Assembly (NCBI GenBank): GCA_937874315.1
Contig: CALNAE010000231.1
Coordinates: forward strand, 1 to 18,352
Direction: 5' to 3'
Length of the DNA: 18,352 nucleotides
Origin: an uncultured Bifidobacterium sp.
GTDB taxonomy: Bacteria > Actinomycetota > Actinomycetes > Actinomycetales > Bifidobacteriaceae
This document shows, piece after piece, positions 13,475 to 18,352 of this stretch. The notes under the pieces are model-generated. The model was not told the origin of the DNA. It ran no database searches and was given only the letters and a program-made list of their open reading frames with translations. The position numbers were made by a program, and so were the translations under genes. Position 1 is the first letter of the stretch; every line of letters starts with the position of its first letter.

Positions 13475-15724
13475 ATGAACGATATGAATCCTTCCGTCGA
13501 TGATCTGACACTGGAGCAGAAGGCGAGTCTGACGTCGGGCGGCGATGCCTGGCATCTGCAGGGTATCGAAGACAAGGGCGTCGGCGGGTACATGATCACC
13601 GATGGCCCGCACGGACTGCGCAAAACCGCGGGTGAGACCGGAGCCCTCGATCTCAACCACACGGTGCCTGCCACTTGCTTCCCGCCCGCCGCGGGGCTGT
13701 CCAGCTCCTGGAACCCCGAGCTCATTCGCGCGGTCGGCGAAGCCATGGCCGAGGAGTGCATCCAGGAGAAGGTCGGCGTGATTCTCGGTCCCGCCGTGAA
13801 CATCAAACGCAATCCGCTCGGCGGACGGTGCTTCGAATACTGGTCGGAAGACCCGTATCTGGCCGGGCATGAGGCCGTCGGCATCGTCGAGGGCGTGCAG
13901 TCCAAGGGCGTGGGCACGTCGCTCAAGCATTTCGCGGTCAACAACCAGGAGACCGACCGGCTGCGCATCTCGGCGAACGTTTCCCAGCGAGCGCTGCGCG
14001 AAATCTACCTGCCGGCGTTCGAGTACATCGTGAAGACCGCGCAGCCCTGGACGATGATGTGCGCCTACAACCGCATCAACGGCGTGCACAGCGCGCAGAA
14101 CCGCTGGCTGCTCACCGACGTGCTGCGCGGGGAGTGGGGATACCGGGGCATCGTCATGAGCGACTGGGGCGCCGACCATGACCGTGTCGCGTCGCTCAAC
14201 GCCGGGCTCAACCTCGAGATGCCGCCCAGCTACACGGACGATGAAATCGTTGAAGGCGTGAAGAACGGCACCGTGTCCCGTCGGCAACTCGATGACATGG
14301 CACAGGGCATGATCGACCTATCGGCCAAGGCGCGGGCCGCGATGAGCATCGACGGCTACCGGTATGACGCCGATGCGCACCATGACATCGCCCGTCGTGC
14401 GGCCGATGAGTCCATCGTGTTGCTGAAGAACGACGACGGCATACTGCCGTTGCGGCGCGACGCCCACGTCGCCGTGATCGGAGAATTCGCGCGCACCCCG
14501 CGTTATCAGGGCGGTGGTTCCTCCCATATCACCCCGACGCGGACGACCAGCTTCCTGCAGGCGCTGGAGACGGAGCGTCTCGATGCGCAGTTCGCTCCGG
14601 GCTTTACGCTGGACGATGAGCCTCAGGATCGGCGTTTGACCGACGAGGCCGTCGATGCGGCGCGATCCAACGATGTGGTGCTGCTGTTCATGGGACTGCC
14701 GGAAGAAGCGGAGTCGGAAGGTTTCGACCGGACGAGTCTGGATCTGCCGGCCAAGCAGCTTGCCGTGCTCGACGCGGTGTGCGCGGCCAACAGCCACGTC
14801 GTCGTCGTGCTGTCCAACGGTTCGGTGGTTTCGGTGGCGCCGTGGCGCGACAGAGTGTCCGGCATTCTGGAATCCTGGCTGCTGGGTCAGGCGGGCGGCA
14901 GCGCGCTGGTCGACGTGATCTTCGGCGCGGTCAGCCCGTCGGGAAAGCTCGCGCAGTCGATTCCGATGCGCATGCAAGACGACCCAAGCGCCATGAACTG
15001 GCCGGGTGAGGAGGGGCACGTCGACTATGGCGAAGGCGTGTTCGTGGGCTATCGGTACTACGACACCTTCGAGCGCGATGTCGCCTATCCCTTCGGTTAC
15101 GGCCTGAGCTATGCGACCTTCGCGTTGTCGGATGTCGCGATTGAAGCCACGGGGCCGGTTACGGCCTCGGTGCGCGCGACCATAACGAACACCTCCGAGA
15201 TCGCCGCCGCGCAGACGGTTGAGCTCTATGTCGCGCCGCTGCAGGCCGATGTCGCCCGACCTCGTCATGAGCTCAAAGGCTTCGTCAAGGTGAGGCTGGA
15301 GCCCGGCGAGTCTCGCCACGTGCATTTCGATCTCGACGAGCGCGCCTTCGCCTATTGGTCGCAGTTGTTCGGCGACTGGCATGTGCAGCGCGGCCGCTAT
15401 CGTATCGAGGTCGGAACATCGAGCCGGGACATCGTTGCCGACGACGTCGTCGAACTCGAGGGTGACGCCAAGCGCATGCCGTTGGACGCCTGGTCGACCT
15501 ATGGCCAGTGGCGCAAGGATCCCGTGGGAGGCCGCATCGTCGAGCGGATGAAGGCGGAAGGCGAGGCCGGCCGGCTGCCGAGGATTCCTGAGAACAACGT
15601 CGGCGTCGAGCTGTTCCTGGACAGCATGCCCATCAATTCGCTGACGGTGATATTGGGCAAGGGCGGTAGGGCCGCGACGCAATATCTGCTTGACGAATAC
15701 GCGGCGGCCGTGTCGGCACGGTAA
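13475..15724 (+). CDS. Glycoside hydrolase family 3 beta-glucosidase
   Basis: A 749-residue hydrolase that removes beta-linked glucose (or a related sugar) from the non-reducing end of glycosides. The GH3 N-terminal barrel has ITDGPHGLR, GPAVNIKRNPLGGRCFEYWSE and LKHFAVNNQE; the nucleophile is D230 in GIVMSDWGADHD. The second domain has LLKNDDGILPL and the likely acid/base E415 in ESEGFDRTSLDLP. A fibronectin-III-like domain follows GYGLSYATF (VARPRHELKGFVKV), then a roughly 90-residue C-terminal tail. No PA14 insert and no signal peptide are seen, so it acts in the cytoplasm on imported sugars. GAGGA eight bases before the ATG at 13475 sets the start; an upstream ATG at 13406 lacks one. A divergent tetR gene shares its promoter region. 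No sugar transporter is adjacent. Confidence 0.93.
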   Translation: MNDMNPSVDDLTLEQKASLTSGGDAWHLQGIEDKGVGGYMITDGPHGLRKTAGETGALDLNHTVPATCFPPAAGLSSSWNPELIRAVGEAMAEECIQEKVGVILGPAVNIKRNPLGGRCFEYWSEDPYLAGHEAVGIVEGVQSKGVGTSLKHFAVNNQETDRLRISANVSQRALREIYLPAFEYIVKTAQPWTMMCAYNRINGVHSAQNRWLLTDVLRGEWGYRGIVMSDWGADHDRVASLNAGLNLEMPPSYTDDEIVEGVKNGTVSRRQLDDMAQGMIDLSAKARAAMSIDGYRYDADAHHDIARRAADESIVLLKNDDGILPLRRDAHVAVIGEFARTPRYQGGGSSHITPTRTTSFLQALETERLDAQFAPGFTLDDEPQDRRLTDEAVDAARSNDVVLLFMGLPEEAESEGFDRTSLDLPAKQLAVLDAVCAANSHVVVVLSNGSVVSVAPWRDRVSGILESWLLGQAGGSALVDVIFGAVSPSGKLAQSIPMRMQDDPSAMNWPGEEGHVDYGEGVFVGYRYYDTFERDVAYPFGYGLSYATFALSDVAIEATGPVTASVRATITNTSEIAAAQTVELYVAPLQADVARPRHELKGFVKVRLEPGESRHVHFDLDERAFAYWSQLFGDWHVQRGRYRIEVGTSSRDIVADDVVELEGDAKRMPLDAWSTYGQWRKDPVGGRIVERMKAEGEAGRLPRIPENNVGVELFLDSMPINSLTVILGKGGRAATQYLLDEYAAAVSAR

Positions 15725-15742
15725 TCGCGGTCGGGCAGCCCA

Positions 15743-15781
15743 GGCGTGTTCGGGCGCCGCTGCGGATGCCGACGACACGCC
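15743..15781 (+). terminator. Candidate terminator hairpin after GH3 gene
   Basis: GGCGTGT (15743-15749) plus TCGG pairs with CCGA plus ACACGCC (15775-15781), with a two-base bulge and a 15-base loop, 19 bases after the stop codon. It has no U-tract, as is frequent in GC-rich actinobacteria. Confidence 0.4.
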
Positions 15782-15816
15782 ATGTTCCCGCGTGGTCGAA
15801 TTTGTCGAGACCACAT

Positions 15817-15845
15817 TGTTGTATATGCAACTGTTGTATATGACA
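15817..15845 (+). promoter_or_regulatory. Twin MarR-operator-like sites and promoter region
   Basis: TGTTGTATATG occurs at 15817-15827 and 15832-15842, 15 bp apart. The first lies in TTGTATATGCAA (15819-15830), a palindrome with 10 of 12 bases symmetric; the second runs into ATATGACATAT (15838-15848), symmetric around the central A. The AT-rich stretch also offers -35-like TTGTTG and -10-like TATATG elements, so operator and promoter appear to overlap. Autoregulation by the downstream MarR protein is the likely reading. Confidence 0.6.
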
Positions 15846-15868
15846 TATATCGAGGGCATGGCGTGAAT

Positions 15869-15908
15869 CACCCGCTCATGGCGCCCTCACGCGTGCCATG
15901 AGCGGGTG
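15869..15908 (+). terminator. Perfect 14-bp hairpin in the marR leader
   Basis: CACCCGCTCATGGC (15869-15882) pairs perfectly with GCCATGAGCGGGTG (15895-15908) across a 12-base loop. It may terminate the GH3 transcript, but it lies downstream of the presumed marR promoter and 80 bases before the marR start, so it would also sit in the marR leader. The following TCCTGTTTC is a poor U-tract. Confidence 0.6.
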
Positions 15909-15987
15909 TCCTGTTTCAGGGGCGCAAGCGACCCGACCGGACCTCGACATGCGCGAACCGTCATATGCATGGAAAGGACCGGTGACC

Positions 15988-16662
15988 GTGACCCAATACG
16001 ATCACGCTGATCACGCTGATCACGTCGTGGAGCGTGATGCCGCGCATGCCGGCGACAGTCGTTGCGTACACCGAATCGACCGATTGGGCGACGATGCGGA
16101 CGGCCTTCATCAGCGTGTGCTCAGCCTGGAGATCCAGAGCCTGAGTAAGTCGATCCGACGCTATCTTGCATCCACCATGCCCGAGATGACGAGGGCCACG
16201 GGAGGCAATGCCCATATCATCATGTTCCTGGCTCGCCACCGTGACTGCGACGTCTACCAACACGATATCGAACGGCGTTTCTGCATCACCCGTTCCACCG
16301 CTTCACGCGTGTTGTCGTTGATGGAGCGCAAGGGATTGATCGTGCGCAGATCCGTGGCCAGCGACGCGCGACTGAAAAAGATCACGCTGACGGCCACGGC
16401 GGACTCCATCGTCGAGGAGCTTCGCGACAATGCCCACCGCATGGAGGATAAGTTGGTGGCTGATTTTAGCCAAGCGGAACGTGACCGGCTTGTCGGCTAC
16501 CTATATCGGCTGCAGTCCAATATCGAGACCGCACAACGGCAGGCCGACACTCATAATGCCGCTGCCGATGGCACCGTTGTCGGCGAGGGCGCGAATGACG
16601 CCAAGACCGGGGAAGAACCTCGCGATGCCCAGCACGACCAAACCAATGAGGAGGATCAGTGA
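15988..16662 (+). CDS. MarR-family transcriptional regulator
   Basis: A 224-residue winged-helix repressor. The recognition region is seen in DVYQHDIERRFCITRSTASR, then VLSLMERKGLIVRRSVASD and the wing ARLKKITLTATA, which matches the MarR signature. The N-terminus has a His/Asp repeat (HADHADH) encoded by GATCACGCT repeats, and the C-terminus ends in a charged, disordered tail. The GTG at 15988 is preferred because AAAGGA lies nine bases upstream; GTG at 15982 and an ATG at 15898, which falls inside the hairpin stem, are less likely. Its stop overlaps the start of the ABC transporter gene by four bases (GTGA), so the two are translationally coupled, and MarR very probably represses the pump operon in response to an exported compound. 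Confidence 0.88.
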   Translation: MTQYDHADHADHVVERDAAHAGDSRCVHRIDRLGDDADGLHQRVLSLEIQSLSKSIRRYLASTMPEMTRATGGNAHIIMFLARHRDCDVYQHDIERRFCITRSTASRVLSLMERKGLIVRRSVASDARLKKITLTATADSIVEELRDNAHRMEDKLVADFSQAERDRLVGYLYRLQSNIETAQRQADTHNAAADGTVVGEGANDAKTGEEPRDAQHDQTNEEDQ

Positions 16663-18352
16663 CGCATACAGATAAACAAAACGCCGAGGAAGACGTCACG
16701 GATACGGACGATTCGCTTACGAACGCCGGCGACAAACCGAAACACGTGCTCGGCACGTTGTTGGGCAGCCTACGCGAGTATCGACTTCCGACGTTGCTGA
16801 CCCCGCTGTTCGTCGTCGTCGAGGGGCTGCTGGAGATCATCATCCCATCCGTGATGGCGGTGCTGATCGACCGGGGCATATCCGGTCGTTCCATGCCTGA
16901 CGTCTGGCGGTTCGGGATCATTCTCATCTGCCTGTCGCTGCTGTCGCTGTGCGCGGGCTTTCTCTCAGGGCGCTTCGCGGCGGTGGCCTCGTCGGGTTTC
17001 GCCAAGAATCTGCGTCATGATCTGTTCGCCAAGGTGCAGTCGTTCAGCTTTACGAATATCGACCGTTTCTCGACCGGCTCGATTATCACCCGGCTGACCA
17101 CCGACGTGACCAATCTGCAGAACGCCTTCCAGATGCTGGTGCGGCTTGGAGTCCGCGCGCCAGTCATGATCGTGGTCGCATGGATTTTCACCTACCGCAT
17201 CAGCCCCAGCATCTCATTGGTGTTCCTCGCCGCGATCCCGATTCTCGGGGCCGGTCTGGCGCTGCTGTCCTTCCTGGTGCATCCGGTGTTCGTACGGGTC
17301 TTCCATACCTACGACCGGCTGAACAACGTCGTGGACGAGAACTTGCAGGGGGTGCGTGTGGTGAAGTCCTACACGCGTGAGGACTTCGAAAACCGTAAAT
17401 TCGGTCGTATCTCCAAGGCCATTTTCAACGACTTCACCAAAGCCGAGAAGGTGATGAGCTTCAACATGCCGCTGATGCAGCTGTGCATGTACGCCGCCAT
17501 GATCATGATCGCCTGGATAGGATCCAGACAGATCGTGGCCTCCGGCAACAACGCCGCCATGGGATTGACCACGGGCGATCTGACTGCGTTGGTGACCTAT
17601 GCGATGCAGATCCTGATGTCGATGATGATGCTGTCCATGGTCGTCATCATGGTTATCATCTCGTTGGCGTCCGCCGAGCGCACCTGCCAGGTGCTGCAGG
17701 AGCAGAGCACCGTCACCGATCCGGACCATCCGGTGAACCTGGTGGCCGACGGATCGATCGATTTTGATCATGTGGGCTTCCGGTACTCCTCAACCGCTGA
17801 AAAACCCGTGCTGGACGACATCACCGTGCACTTCGATTCGGGCAGAACCATCGGCGTAGTCGGCGGCACCGGTTCGTCCAAATCCAGCCTGGTGCAGCTT
17901 ATCGCCAGACTGTACGACGTCACGAGCGGATCGCTCAAGGTCGGTGGCGTCGACGTGCGCAACTACGACCTGGTCACCCTGCGTGATCAGGTGGCCATGG
18001 TGCTGCAGAAAAACGTGTTGTTCAGCGGCACGATTGCCCAGAACCTGCGTTGGGGCAATCCCGACGCCAGCGACGAGGAACTGCGCCGTGCCTGCAAGTT
18101 GGCTCAGGCCGACGGATTCATCCAGGAATTCCCGGATGGCTACGACACCATGATCGACCAAGGCGGCACCAACGTCTCTGGCGGTCAACGTCAGCGGCTG
18201 TGCATCGCCAGGGCGCTGCTGAAGCAGCCGAAGATCCTGATCATGGATGATTCGACCAGCGCGGTCGACACGAAGACCGACAGACTGATCCGCGACGCCA
18301 TGCAGCACGAGATACCCAACACCACGAAAATCATCATTGCGCAGCGCGTCGC
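16659..18352 (+). CDS. ABC exporter half-transporter, degenerate-site subunit (partial)
   Basis: A membrane-domain plus ATPase half-transporter of the multidrug/lipid exporter type; 564 residues are visible before the window ends. Six hydrophobic segments span about residues 44-70, 85-108, 165-205 (two), 260-290 and 305-340, the last very rich in Met. The nucleotide-binding domain has an A-loop Tyr (GFRYSS), a Q-loop (MVLQKN) and a canonical VSGGQRQRL signature. Its catalytic positions are altered: Walker A reads GGTGSSKS with S407 for the usual Gly, D531 replaces the catalytic Glu after Walker B (ILIMDDSTSAVD), and Q562 occupies the H-loop His position (IIIAQRV). This pattern fits the degenerate member of a heterodimeric exporter, whose partner should follow directly downstream. 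The GTG start overlaps the marR stop, with AGGAGG four bases upstream. Confidence 0.9.
   Translation, partial: MTHTDKQNAEEDVTDTDDSLTNAGDKPKHVLGTLLGSLREYRLPTLLTPLFVVVEGLLEIIIPSVMAVLIDRGISGRSMPDVWRFGIILICLSLLSLCAGFLSGRFAAVASSGFAKNLRHDLFAKVQSFSFTNIDRFSTGSIITRLTTDVTNLQNAFQMLVRLGVRAPVMIVVAWIFTYRISPSISLVFLAAIPILGAGLALLSFLVHPVFVRVFHTYDRLNNVVDENLQGVRVVKSYTREDFENRKFGRISKAIFNDFTKAEKVMSFNMPLMQLCMYAAMIMIAWIGSRQIVASGNNAAMGLTTGDLTALVTYAMQILMSMMMLSMVVIMVIISLASAERTCQVLQEQSTVTDPDHPVNLVADGSIDFDHVGFRYSSTAEKPVLDDITVHFDSGRTIGVVGGTGSSKSSLVQLIARLYDVTSGSLKVGGVDVRNYDLVTLRDQVAMVLQKNVLFSGTIAQNLRWGNPDASDEELRRACKLAQADGFIQEFPDGYDTMIDQGGTNVSGGQRQRLCIARALLKQPKILIMDDSTSAVDTKTDRLIRDAMQHEIPNTTKIIIAQRV

Noticed and set aside
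14318..15871. 517-codon open frame on the minus strand
   Set aside because: Antisense to the well supported GH3 gene; Arg/His-rich composition and no motifs.

Overview
The window looks like a chromosomal segment of an anaerobic, high-GC actinobacterium, most likely a Bifidobacterium or close relative. This rests on the GC-rich coding bias, strong AGGAGG-type ribosome binding sites, the oxygen-sensitive class III ribonucleotide reductase pair nrdD-nrdG, a very large fused acyl-CoA-dehydratase/activase-type protein, a cytoplasmic GH3 beta-glucosidase with a TetR regulator, and a MarR regulator coupled to an ABC exporter. No phage, transposon, CRISPR, tRNA or rRNA genes were seen. It reads as a housekeeping and accessory metabolic region.

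Layout. Bases 36-2039 (minus strand) hold xseA then xseB, the two subunits of exodeoxyribonuclease VII. Bases 2040-2594 are a 555-bp divergent intergenic region with two repeat families (three copies of a ~28-bp unit and five tandem copies of a 25-26-bp unit), followed by a pair of NrdR-box-like palindromes exactly 32 bp apart in front of nrdD. Bases 2595-5702 are nrdD and nrdG. Bases 5894-10930 encode a single 1678-residue protein that joins two ASKHA-type activase ATPase domains, a cysteine-rich DUF2229-like domain and a dehydratase-like C-terminal domain. Bases 11150-12421 encode a gamma-glutamylcysteine ligase (GCS2) family protein, possibly from a leaderless mRNA.

A convergent TetR gene (minus strand, 12536-13285) and a divergent GH3 beta-glucosidase (13475-15724) share an intergenic region with a perfect 7-4-7 palindrome, which is probably the TetR operator. 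A MarR-family gene (15988-16662) follows. Upstream of it lie two spaced TTGTATATG motifs and then a perfect 14-bp hairpin. The last gene (from 16659, overlapping marR by 4 bases and cut by the window edge) is an ABC exporter half-transporter whose Walker A, Walker B and H-loop positions are all degenerate. This suggests it is the inactive-site partner of a heterodimeric pump.

How they may work together. nrdD/nrdG supply deoxynucleotides anaerobically under probable NrdR control. The giant ASKHA fusion next door is a candidate ATP-driven low-potential electron source, and its position makes a link to radical-SAM or glycyl-radical chemistry worth testing. The tetR/GH3 and marR/ABC pairs look like two independent self-contained regulons for glycoside use and drug or bile-type efflux. 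Short perfect tandem duplications (14, 16, 19 and 25-26 bp) sit at several gene boundaries.
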